A DNA stretch of 64,000 bases from Casuarius casuarius (taxonomy: Eukaryota > Chordata > Aves > Casuariiformes > Casuariidae): the NCBI GenBank assembly GCA_003342895.1, contig PTFA01000056.1:782115-846114 (forward strand), in the 5' to 3' direction. Within the stretch, counting starts at the first letter, position 1. The number at the start of each line of letters is the position of its first letter. A program made the position numbers and the translations under genes. Under the pieces are notes generated by a model, which worked only from the letters and a program-made list of their open reading frames with translations, made no database searches and had not been told where the DNA came from. Positions 12,313 through 22,420 of this stretch are shown piece after piece.

Positions 12313-13699
12313 AGTAAAGCATAGCAGCTATTTCCAAGCAGTGTAACAGAGCTCTTTAAGACATCCTTAGGTGCTTTTCTGTCCTACATGCTGCAGTATA
12401 ACATATAATACCAGATCATCACAAGCCAATAAGATATAAAATATTTTCCAAATGGCATGGCAGTGCTTCTATGATAATGACAAACTGGGGAAGTTAACAG
12501 TGTTGAGCAGTCTTCAGGCCATTACCCATAGGAATTTACTTTTGCTGCACTCAGATATGCAATAGAGGGAAAGCGACAGTCAGAACCAGGCAGAGGCAAT
12601 TCTTATCAGAGTCAGCCTAAATATTGCTACACAATTCTCTTATATTTAAGGGTGAGTTCAAATCTTATAGTACATTTATTTCACTGAAAAAAAAAGAGGG
12701 ATCACAATTATTTTCCCTCCAAACTGGACCTGTGGGAAAACCAATTTCCAAACACAAATAGGCCTGTTGTGTGTGACAACTGGCATCAAAACTTCTGATT
12801 TTCTGTATGCTTTTGATGTAAAAAGCACCACACATCACATTTCAGAAAACATAATTTGAATGCATTCAAAAAAATTATCACAAATGAAACAAGGACATAC
12901 TCTGTGTGCAAAATTTAATGGAGAGGAATTTCACCTGTTTTGCATAACTGTAGCTTTTTGTGAATTGTTTGCTTAAATTTACTTTATTTTTGGTCCTTCA
13001 CATATGGAGCATATACTTAGAAAGGAGCTTGCTGACACAGGTTGCACTCCAGATTTTGTCTGTCAAAGCATACAGTAGGTGCTTGTCTATTTTGCAGGAA
13101 AACGGTGACGGCAGTGGCTGTAAACATCCCCATGTGTTTTACTTTGGTCTGGAAAGCATCAGCAAGAGCACAGCCCCGGTGGTGTGGATTTTCGGGAGGG
13201 CGTAACCTCCTGGCTACATCCACAGGGCTCTGGGAGAGCTTGTGCAGCCCACGTGGCAGTGTATGACACCTCTGCTATTCTGTTACTGAAATCCATACCT
13301 AATGCAGCCATACTTGTAATTGCAGCCTGAGGTAGCAGCATGAATAAAGCGCATATACTAAGTCAATATGTTTATAAAGCACCAGAAGAGCTGTTTTTCT
13401 GAACAGATATGGGCATAAACTATGCATGAAGGAAAACAGGTGCTTATATAAGCTTTGCTGATCAGAAAATTCATAAAATAGGTATTTTTTCCTAATTATG
13501 CATTTAATCATACTGAAGCAGATAAGCATTTTCTCTCTCTTAAATAAAAGAGGGCAACTGGATAACAAAGGTCCAATGGTGGTATATTCTGTTGATAAAG
13601 ACTGCTCTGCATGAGTCAGGTGAGAAATCTGAGAGGTATATAAATGGATTAGCTGCCCTATGAAAAACTAACCCTGCTGCTATCTCAGACACATTCTTC
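12313..13699. other. Non-coding DNA, no gene seen
   Basis: Four overlapping short frames at 12,960-13,341 lie on both strands and support none of them. A possible 69-base exon at 13,551-13,619 (+) has a weak acceptor and a CAG|GTGAGA donor with 22 open codons. I do not call it. Confidence 0.5.
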
Positions 13700-14687
13700 A
13701 TTACTCCATGAAGCAGTTATCTTTAAAACAAGTTAGTGAAAGTTTATACATAAGTATAATATCAATATTCCAATTCTAATTATATGAGTAATCTCCCCAG
13801 GTTAAACAGTAGATGCAGATATTCCAGTCTGTTTTATAATTCAGATCATTTGTATGCATTGGTAATGTGATTTATAACCATATTTGCACTTTGAAATAAA
13901 AAGGAGACTCAGAAAGGAGATACTAACACCTCTTTAAATATATTGCTTTATTTTTCATTCTGAAACCACTTGACCTGTGCAATACTAGGTTCTTTACCTA
14001 TACAAATAAATTTAAGGCTTAATCCTTAATAACACATACTCCAAACATTCAAGAGCTGCTAAAGTTATCAAATTAGTATCAAAGAAACAAAAGAACAACC
14101 TTCTTTAGCAACAACAGCAAAAAATAAACTACCTGCTTCTATTAAAATGATTCTTAGGAGAGAAGGCATTTTTATTAAATGAAAAAAATGAGGGAAAAAA
14201 GCTTTTCAGAAAAGACCAATATATTATTTTGAACTATATTTATAAAATATTTAGCTGTCTGCAAGAACTGAACAAATATGATAGTTTTATTCAACATACT
14301 TATAAATCATTGTCATAACATCTATTGAAGCTTCTGGTAATTGTTATTTATAGTAACATTGAATAAACAATTGTTGGTATATTCATTTTTCTATTAATAA
14401 TATAATGGTTGTTCTTCCAAAATCTTACTTAAAATAAAAACTTTTGTATTTGCTATGTATCTATATAAATATTGTTACAAAGCCAGAAAATTTTCCTGTA
14501 TTTTTAAAAATGGACTTTTTTTCTGTTTAGAATTTGCTTATTTTTGAATGTAGTTCTGACAAAATAGCAATATGTTAAAGCTGCTACATGATTGCATGTT
14601 GGCAATCAGAAATTACATTATTTTTTAAACAGCAGATTATTATTTTAGCTGAAGCAAGTTTAAAATATCTTTATAAAGTAAAACTCA

Positions 14688-14733
14688 GCTATCACATGAT
14701 TTAAGGTGCTGCTATCACATGATTTAAGGTGCT
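14688..14733. repeat. Perfect 23-bp tandem duplication
   Basis: The 23-base unit beginning GCTATCACATGATTTAAGG occurs twice, head to tail, without a mismatch. Perfect identity suggests a recent slippage or end-joining duplication, or possibly a collapsed or misjoined read overlap. Confidence 0.95.
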
Positions 14734-16794
14734 GGACAAGAAGTAAACTTACTGATGTTCAAAACTATACGGTTACTTTTGAAAAAGCTTTAAAATGCTG
14801 CAGCCATTCCCATTCCTCCATGCATGTGTGCTTTCTGAATACAGACAGGCTCTGTCATAATGCAACACAGTCTTTTCCTTTTAAATATTAAATTATTAGT
14901 TCATCACTGGAACTATTTCTTGAAAACTTAACTTCCAAATTAAATAAAATATGTTCATAATAAAAACGTAGCATCCCTACTTGGTAGAGATAATGGATTT
15001 TTCTAAAACTGTTCCTTAAAATAATGTATTTCTATACTCTTGATATGACAGTACAATATGTAAATACATGACATCTATAACAAATATTATGGATGTAATG
15101 AATACATGTTTTTGGCCAAATGTGTATATGAGAAACTTGAATATAAGAGATTAAAATATCTAAGGGCTTTATAAAACTTTTTTCATATTACTACAGTGGT
15201 TTGACTGCAAAATCTAGAGATGCTTAACCTCTATTGTGAGTTGTGCAGATAATAAATAAAACCTGAAACACAAAAAAGCTGTTTATCAAGAAAAGTATTT
15301 TCATTGGCAAAAGCCCCCCAATTTCTTCATATATAATCTTTGTTTTACACTTCCTTTAGTCAAATATTCTGTATAGCAAAAATTGTTATTTTGTGACCAA
15401 TACAAATCTCATTCTTTAATTAGAAATAGTCAATTTTATACCTGATATCTTAGCTTTAACATTTAAAAAAATCTATGAAATACCATAGAGGTTAAGTGTT
15501 TGATTTGAATAACTTCTCTGACCTGTTTATTTTTAAACTAGCTATACAATGTCTGGTTTATACTAACATCCTAATCATTAAAGAACATATTTGTTGTGCA
15601 TTCTTAGCACTTGCTTTACAAAATAGTGTAATTTGTAAATATTTGCAATATTTTGAATGCAAGCACACATAGGAAAAATCCCAATTTACATGTACTCTTA
15701 AGTAGCATTTATAAAGCTATGGATAATTATTTTCAAAGCAGTGATTAATAAGTGTCCATTTTCATATCATCATTGGTAATAGATGCAATCTCACTCAGGC
15801 ACCCCGCCATTCTGTTTAATACAAGTGTATCCTAGTGTAAAAAGGAGCTTGTCATACTTATCTCTAATGGTGAATGATTTCTTTCCTCTTCCTGAAGACA
15901 CTTTGCACCCAATATTCTCAAATCCTATCATACTACAGGCTGACAAATAAGCTAACAACAACGTAGGTAGCAGACTACATTTATGTGTAGGTGTACGGTC
16001 TCTAGAAGATATGCAGAACATAACTGGGTATTTTTTGCTTGTAAATAGTACAAAATACACATACGAAGAGATCCGCACATAGGAATAGATGCAAAATTTT
16101 TTGATTTAAGTAAAATATCACACTCTGACAAAGCAATATACGTGTTAAGCGTTGCTGCATTTTCAGAAAGCGGGAAGAAAATTAAGCATCATTTTCCCAT
16201 CATTAAGTTGGAATTCTTCAAATGAAAAAGCACAAAATATCTGTCACTGTTCCAGTATTACAATTAATATTTGTAACTTTTGCTGTTCTTAGTATATGTT
16301 TGTGCTTTATATGCTTAATTCTATTTTCAAGCAATTGTACTGTATGAAGCTGACAACAATTTGTTCTGATTCATGGTTTAGGAGGAGCAGCTGATTAATC
16401 CCATGTCAACAGTCTTGACCCTATGTAGAAAACAGAATCACAGAAGGCCTGCTTAACAATATATCAAGGGTATAGTTGCTTATTTTCTCTGGTTTATAAA
16501 ATCAATAAATCACCTGTAAATGCAGGGTAAGTTAGGACAGTGCAGTTCAGTCATTATCACTTTTATCCCTCCCTTTTTTTATATAGTAAATGTGTTTTCT
16601 TCTTTAGAATATTTTGGTGGAAAACTACCAGCATGTCACCTCATTTTGCTTCTGTATGCTAAAAGCCTATAAAAAGGACCATATGTATTTATTTGTTGCT
16701 TTAGACTCATCTTTTCATGAATGTCAAAATCTGTACAATACAGCAGTCCCATAAAATAAAGAAATCTCAACTGCTTTTTTAAAGTACTTAAATG

Positions 16795-16920
16795 TCAAGG
16801 CTCAGTCCTATAAATGTTGACTCATATGAGTAGGCTTTACTTTCCAGAAAAGACCTATTAGCTTCAGTTGGGCCAGTTATCTTAAAAAGAGCTTACAGAA
16901 TTGGGTCCCTCCAGCAAGGT
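16795..16920. repeat. Ancient sauropsid interspersed repeat fragment
   Basis: 'ctcagtcctataaatgttgactcatatgagtaggctttact' matches the style of the palindromic repeat whose halves read 'gatcctgcaaacacttactcatgtgagtaatctttactc'. The end 'acagaattgggtccct' resembles the usual 'caggattgggccc' arm. This is the best preserved copy of this class in the window. Confidence 0.45.
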
Positions 16921-16928
16921 ATTTAAAG

Positions 16929-16946
16929 TTTTTTTTTTTTTTTTTT
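16929..16946 (+). repeat. Poly-T run (18)
   Basis: Eighteen consecutive T, immediately after the repeat fragment that ends near 16,920. It could be a decayed poly-A tail of a minus-strand retroposon, but no element body was recognised downstream. Confidence 0.95.
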
Positions 16947-18749
16947 AACCAAGATGTAAGGATTATACAATATCATCAAGCAAATTCTTTTCTCCCACAA
17001 ATACGTATATATAAAATTGTCTGTTCTTCCACTAATGATTTGCCTTAAGTATGAGCATACAGTCTCTGGCTAATATTACACTGATACTGCTGGGTAAACT
17101 AGATGAAATAAAACATACATGCCAGTCATTTACAATGTGCTCATTGGCATGAGACAACAGAATGTATGCATTTTCATTCCTAGTACTGAAGCAAAATGAC
17201 TCACCAAAGTCAGTTTGAAAATAGTGATGAAATTTTACATTTTAAGGTGTGCAATTCTATATGGCAGCTCCAGAAAAGAATGTGCCTTTTATTATTGTAA
17301 CGTACACACAGCTAGGGAAAAAAAACAACAAAAAATGTACATAACGTAACAAAATAAAGCCAAAATCTGTGGAAATCTTCTCATGTAAACTGCATAATAG
17401 CACTTCAAATGGCCCCTTTCTGTCATCCACTGTAACCATCACATTCCCATTTCTGCTGCAGTAAGGTGAACTGTCAAAGAGCTATTACGGTTGGTTGCAT
17501 AGAATTCCGAGGAAAGACAAATCTGTGCAATTTTCTCCTTGGACAATAAATGGTTCTTTTGGTGCCTTTAGATTTTCCTAAACAATTTTGGTAAAGAAAA
17601 AATGAGTTTTTAATTTTTTCCTTATTTTTACAGTATATATGGTATACAGTAATGCAAGGGACTTTATTTGGGATGAAATCTTTACTGTGAATGTATAGCT
17701 CTTTGATGGATGCACATTAGCATTCCAGTATGTGGGTAAGATTTATTTATTTTTTCCTTTTCTAGTACATAATGTAGCTTCAAGTAGATGCTTAAGACAG
17801 TATGATGACATGTAATATTTTGGTGTGTGTTTTTGCACTATTAAAAAAATGGGTACACATTGAGAGAAACAACAAAATGTATATACAAATACAAAATCAT
17901 CCAATCTGTTATTAAAAACTATAACTACCCTGAAATATTAAATGTATTTAGTCTTTCATGCCTGCTTAAAATACTGCATGCTCAGAAGTGAATACATTAT
18001 TGTGATGTGTAATACCGCATCTTCTGATAAGCCTTATCTCATAAATAAAAAAGATGTGTAAATGACATGCTTCTGAAAGGTTTCTTTTCAGAGGCAAGTA
18101 TTTTGTCCACTCTGGTGAGGTATGTCATATAAGCAAAATGAAAGTTTGATTATGTCTTTCATAGAGTTAATAAACACGTGGTTGTCAGAAACCACAACGA
18201 GGTTTCTTGCTGGTTGTTTTCGTCTTCTATAAAAAATTAAGGTGTTTCAGAACTGACCTTTGCTCTGTTGAGTCATCTCACTTTTTTAGTTCAATTTACT
18301 TTACCGATCAGTAGCGTGAGCCAGAATTTTTGTATCCTTAGAAAGATGGCAAAATATGACTTGCTCATTAATTTTTTAAGTGGGATTTTTTTGTTTCTTA
18401 TGTACATGATTTTGCTAAAATTTGAGACTTTTCAAATATACTGTAAAAAACATCCCTGAATTTTAATTATATCTCTATCACCTTCCTTCACCACTGCATT
18501 TCCCCATAGCAATCACCTGTTTTGGAGCTTACTTGTTTACAGCTCTTCTAATTAGCAAATGTTAAATGAGACATTCTTTATATTTAATTTGGAGCTATAT
18601 TAAAGTACACATTGAGTTGCATTCGCTGGTTTTGCTCTTCTAGAAAATAAAATTGTAATTTGGTACCTCTTTCCGGAAATAGCTTTGTTTATTGTATTCC
18701 ACATATGTATAAGTGCATCTCCTTATAGCTCTGTAAACAACCTTAACAT

Positions 18750-18805
18750 CCATAAAGAACGGTCCCTGCCCCAGAGACTTTACATTTATGACAGAAACTT
18801 CCAGT
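18750..18805. repeat. Ancient amniote repeat fragment
   Basis: 'aagaacggtccctgccccagagactttacatttatgacagaaact' resembles a common worn amniote repeat phrase, 'agacagtccctgccccaaagagcttacaatctaa'. The family name is uncertain. Confidence 0.35.
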
Positions 18806-19014
18806 TTGAAGCACTGTCAGAGCGTTCATGAAAAATAAAACAATGTGATGCAGATCAGTCAGAGGGAATCCAGCCCTTAGTCAAAGAGCCTGTTTCTCCT
18901 GTTTTCAGTATACTGTATTACAGAAGAGAAGCCTTTCAGTGCATTTGCTAATCTGATGATTCTTTCTGCTTTTATTTCCCCCACAGAGCATGTAGCATCT
19001 ACAAAGATGCCTGA

Positions 19015-19032
19015 TTTTTTTTTTTTTTTTTT
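19015..19032 (+). repeat. Poly-T run (18)
   Basis: Eighteen T, followed at once by GCAG, so it also scores as an extreme splice acceptor. The 107 bases after it (19,037-19,143) are open and end at AAG|GTGACA. The donor is only fair and the peptide is unrecognised. Confidence 0.95.
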
Positions 19033-19036
19033 GCAG

Positions 19037-19760
19037 ATAGCACAGTTTGGAAAATGCAGTTTGCAAGCTTATTTGCTCCTGTGCCGTGCTCATAAGCAGA
19101 ATATCATTCCTTTCTGCATATCCACTAGACTGGACAAATCAAGGTGACAATCCATGGTTAACTCTGTCAGGCCCTTTGTCCTGCTGCTCCTGTGAAGCGA
19201 AATACAATGGGAGCAAAGTGGAATATATAACAGTCCAGCTGCCTTGTTGTGACAGCGCCGTCCCGAATTACAGTGTGTCAGCCCTTGTTTGTATATCGAT
19301 AGCCAGTCCATAACATGACAATGCAGATTGCGCGAAAGCACTTCAATATGAGAAAAAAATCATGTCGGGGGGGGGAAATCAAAGCTGTCTTGCAAAACAG
19401 AAACTCATAAAAGGCTGTATTTTTGTACAGTTGTTACATTCAGATGTAGGGCCCATTTTTTCACTCTGGCATGTTTCTGAGGGATGCAGGTAGGCTCTCG
19501 CTTTTAAATCTATCACATGGTGTCTGCTTACCAGGCTCTGCACTGATGTTACTTTTAAGGCAGTTTATATTTCATTTAAGCATGCGATTAATCATCTTTA
19601 CAGTGTTGATGTGACTGGCATCAGCAGCGTTATTTAATTAAATTTGAAATGATTGTACAGTAAATATAGGCTTCCAACTAGCCAGTCCAAATTAAATGCT
19701 GAGGTCTATTTCTTACCCATGGTGTTTCCAATTTAAATGTTCATCCAAAAGGTTACACTT
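19037..19760. promoter_or_regulatory. Candidate conserved regulatory block with homeodomain palindromes
   Basis: The sequence is complex and repeat-free, with two perfect palindromes of homeodomain type: GATTAATC at 19,586-19,593 and ATTTAATTAAAT at 19,632-19,643. A run of nine G is at 19,367-19,375, and an isolated CpG-bearing motif (TTGCGCGAAA, E2F-like) is at about 19,328-19,337. The block leads directly to the CpG island at 19,955. Enhancers of developmental genes often look like this, but conservation cannot be tested here. Confidence 0.3.
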
Positions 19761-19954
19761 CACGGGTTGAAATCATTTTTATGTTCTCACTGTTGCTAAA
19801 CCAAAAGATCAACTGTATGTGAGTCCTGTGCATCTATTAGCTGCAGGAATGTGCACACATTATCTGTATTTCTCATATTCCATTTTATATTAGCGATATT
19901 ATGACTGATGTTCTTTAAGCACCATTTTTCTTCTGATACTTTGTCTCTTCTGTC

Positions 19955-20280
19955 ACGTCAGCACCGAGCTGCCGTTACACAAAGTCCTTCCTCCATTTTG
20001 TTTCAGCCTGGTAATCAAGCAATTAGCCCACAAAATGGAGGTGCTCTGCTTCGCTCCTCATCCTGCGTGTGGCTGCGAGTGGGTTTTACCTCTGTGACAG
20101 CAGCACGCAGCGCGCTTTGCTACCGAGTGCGTTAAATCGGTCGCCGGAGAGCATCCCCACGATGACCAGTAAGTGGCCATTGCTTAGGGGGACTCGTGGA
20201 GGAGTGAGACCTTCGCGGTGCTCTCACTCGAGCATTACGTGCAGCACACGCACTACCTGCCTACGCTGCACAAGCTACAG
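19955..20280. promoter_or_regulatory. Small CpG island, candidate promoter
   Basis: Hand count gives 22 CpGs over about 320 bases. The core 20,041-20,280 has 142 G+C of 240 (59%) and 19 CpGs, an observed/expected ratio near 0.9, while most of the window is strongly CpG-depleted. On the plus strand an ATG at 20,162 has A at -3 and is followed seven coding bases later by CCA|GTAAGT (donor at 20,169), as in a first coding exon. In the same strand sense the exon-like segment at 26,274 would join in phase. A CpG-island promoter for a protein gene or lncRNA is the natural reading; an orphan island acting as an enhancer is the alternative. Confidence 0.5.
19990..20041. repeat. 12-bp perfect inverted repeat
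   Basis: CCTCCATTTTGT (19,990-20,001) and its exact reverse complement ACAAAATGGAGG (20,030-20,041) are separated by 28 bases that contain AATTAG. Each arm carries CCATTTTG, close to a YY1 site core (CCAT). The pair sits at the edge of the CpG island, so paired factor sites or a promoter stem-loop are possible. Confidence 0.9.
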
Positions 20281-20436
20281 GAGAAAGCATATGGCTGCTC
20301 CCCTTCCCTGAGTACATTCAATCTCTAATTTCATAAGGACCTGAAAACATGAAGGGAGCCTGGCTTTAAACGTTAGGAACAACGTTGCTTTTCACCTTGT
20401 CTTTATTTCAAAAAGAAAAGGGGAAAAAAAGGAAAT

Positions 20437-20463
20437 CAAACCAAACCAAACCAAACCAAACCA
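20437..20463 (+). repeat. (CAAAC)n microsatellite
   Basis: Five full CAAAC units plus a partial one, next to purine-rich DNA. A simple pentanucleotide repeat, likely length-polymorphic. Confidence 0.95.
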
Positions 20464-20640
20464 ACAACACCATTTGTTTTATGTTACAGCTTTCCACAGA
20501 CAATTCACAACATGTCTAGCAAGGAATCAGACCAGAAATACCGTCTCACTCCTATCATATATATAATACAGCTTTTGAATACTGGAAAATCTGTCATCCG
20601 TTAAGTGCAGCTCAGGTCTTCTGTGTGAAAAGCACAAGCC

Positions 20641-20662
20641 TTTTTTTTTTTTTTTTTTTTTT
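20641..20662 (+). repeat. Poly-T run (22)
   Basis: Twenty-two T, the longest T run in the window, followed by AATGCAG. No retroposon body was recognised beside it. Confidence 0.95.
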
Positions 20663-20737
20663 AATGCAGTGCTGCCGTGTCTGCACTTTTTTGAAATTGC
20701 ATATTTATCAGTCTATGAATTATTTATGAGTGGAGAA

Positions 20738-20760
20738 GGGAGGGGGAGGGCTGGAAGGGG
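20738..20760 (+). other. G-quadruplex motif
   Basis: GGG-A-GGGGG-A-GGG-CTGGAA-GGGG gives loops of 1, 1 and 6 bases, within canonical limits. It lies about 460 bases beyond the CpG island, a position where quadruplexes often accompany promoters. Confidence 0.55.
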
Positions 20761-22080
20761 AAGGAAGAGTGAGAAAACATATGCTTGGGCAGAGGAATAC
20801 CTTGAATGAATCCAGTACCAAGTCTTTTGAAGGATTACTTATAATTACTTTTTCCTTTTCTTTTTCTGTCTTTCTTGGGTTTTTTTGTGACTCTTATGTG
20901 TCACTCGGCTGTCTGCTGTTCCCGTTCTTTTGCTTGGTTGGTTTTATTTGACTTTTTGGGACCAAGAAGGGATTGGGGGTAGTGCTTGCTAAGAGCTGGA
21001 AGATTTTGCCGTGGAAATGAATCGAGCAGTTCTTTGACTTCTGAAGTACAGGGTGTTTAATACATATTAATCCTTCAACTGTCAGACCGAATTATTGTCA
21101 AAAAGGGGCTGACAGATTGAGGATTAATGACATGTTTCATAAATTAGAAATGAACTATCAGCAGAATGTCCAAAGTAGGGATCAGGAATGGACCTGGTTC
21201 ACCATAGACCAGTTGCACATCATATCTGTGTCAGACCTTAGTTCAGACTTACGCAGAAAACCAAAACAACCCTCCCTCCCCCAAACACACCTTCTGCTCT
21301 TCATGTGCTAGGATCTGACATGTAGAGACTTTCCTCTTTAGGATCAGCAAGTACTGAAATAGTAAGGTTGTCTCAGACACCGGATAATTTGATCAGACAA
21401 AGTCAAATCCATATTCTTTTTTTTTCTAATGGTTTTGTTAGATGGAAATTAGGGGAGGTGGAGTAATTTCTGTTCAAACATCTCAATGTTGTGTTTTCCC
21501 ACTATGAAAAATACAACATCACAGAAAGCTGAAGACATGGCATTATAATGGTAAATTGGAAAAATGGTAGCTGCCTCTTCAAAAACACCCAGAATTTCAT
21601 ATATAAATTATGTATTAAAGGAAATATGTTTGCATAAAACAAGTAGTAGTAATTTAATATAAGGTGACAGGATTTTTAGGAGAGGCTAATGTGTGTCAAA
21701 AAATATCGTGTAGAGTTTTTAATCAAACTCATGATCCTCAGTTGAATGATTGCTTGTAAAGCTGATTTTACTGCATTTTCTAATTCATTAAAAGCAAATG
21801 TCTCTCTCTCTCTTTTTCCTTTTTGTGATTATTAAGGGAAAATTAAGTTTAATTTGTGTAAGATCAGATCTTTTTGGGGTGGCTGAATCAAACAAGCAGT
21901 CATCTGGGGTGCCATTCTTTCTCTCAGCACAGAGATGTACAATATGAAACTGGGCTACCAGAGTGTATAAAAATGTTTAGCCTAATCACTCCCTAATGAC
22001 AGCGACTTATGTCCTTAGTGCAGTCGATTTGTTTCCTGGGTTTTAAAAGTAGATTATTTCCATGGTGCAGGCTTAGTGTA
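20761..22080. other. Non-coding DNA, no gene seen
   Basis: Pyrimidine-rich patches (20,850-20,890; 21,805-21,825 with CT dinucleotides) and ordinary sequence. No frame or repeat was recognised. Confidence 0.55.
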
Positions 22081-22420
22081 AGCTGTTGAGAAACCACAAG
22101 CACTGCACTTCAGCCTGAGTTTGGGACGTTCGCCAAGGGTAATCTGATTAAAAGGGCATTTTTTACAACATTGTGGTGCTTTGAAAATTCTGTGCGGCCA
22201 GATAGAGTAGGGCCAAAAAAAAATTGCTTTTTCAAAGCTAACGATTTTGCCTGAGCAGAATTAAAAGCGTGATAAGCAGCATCACTGGAATGATCCTCTT
22301 CAACAGACTTGCAACTGGATAAACAAAGCATCCTTAGTAACACATCTGTTACAGACCCACAAGCAAATTCATGATCTGTTTAATGCAGGGTTTTGCCTGT
22401 TTGTTCTGCCTTTAATCACA
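22081..22420. promoter_or_regulatory. Candidate enhancer with P3 paired-homeodomain site
   Basis: TAATCTGATTA at 22,140-22,150 fits the cooperative dimer site TAAT-N3-ATTA with the preferred Y-N-R spacer, bound by paired-class homeodomain proteins. Other AATTA and TGATTA-like words, a GATAA (about 22,271) and an SRY/SOX-like AACAAAG (22,322-22,328) lie within 200 bases. The block is repeat-free and of high complexity. Binding and conservation are inferred, not shown. Confidence 0.3.

Larger units (their letters stand above)
13700..18950. other. Very A+T-rich block, 3'UTR-like texture
   Basis: About 5 kb with many T- and A-rich runs, AATAAA hexamers on both strands, and TGTAAATA (Pumilio-type) octamers on the plus strand at 15,059, 15,634 and 16,040. 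This texture is common in long vertebrate 3'UTRs and also in plain A+T-rich deserts. A minus-strand frame at 15,791-16,078 (95 codons) ends in a stop before the most A+T-rich part, so a minus-strand terminal exon plus UTR is conceivable. The peptide is unrecognised, and its first methionine region is not preceded by a clear promoter. Confidence 0.35.

Noticed and set aside
19037..19143. Exon-like segment after a T18-GCAG acceptor
   Set aside because: The acceptor is strong only because of the T run, and the donor GTGACA is poor. I treat the DNA as part of a regulatory block.
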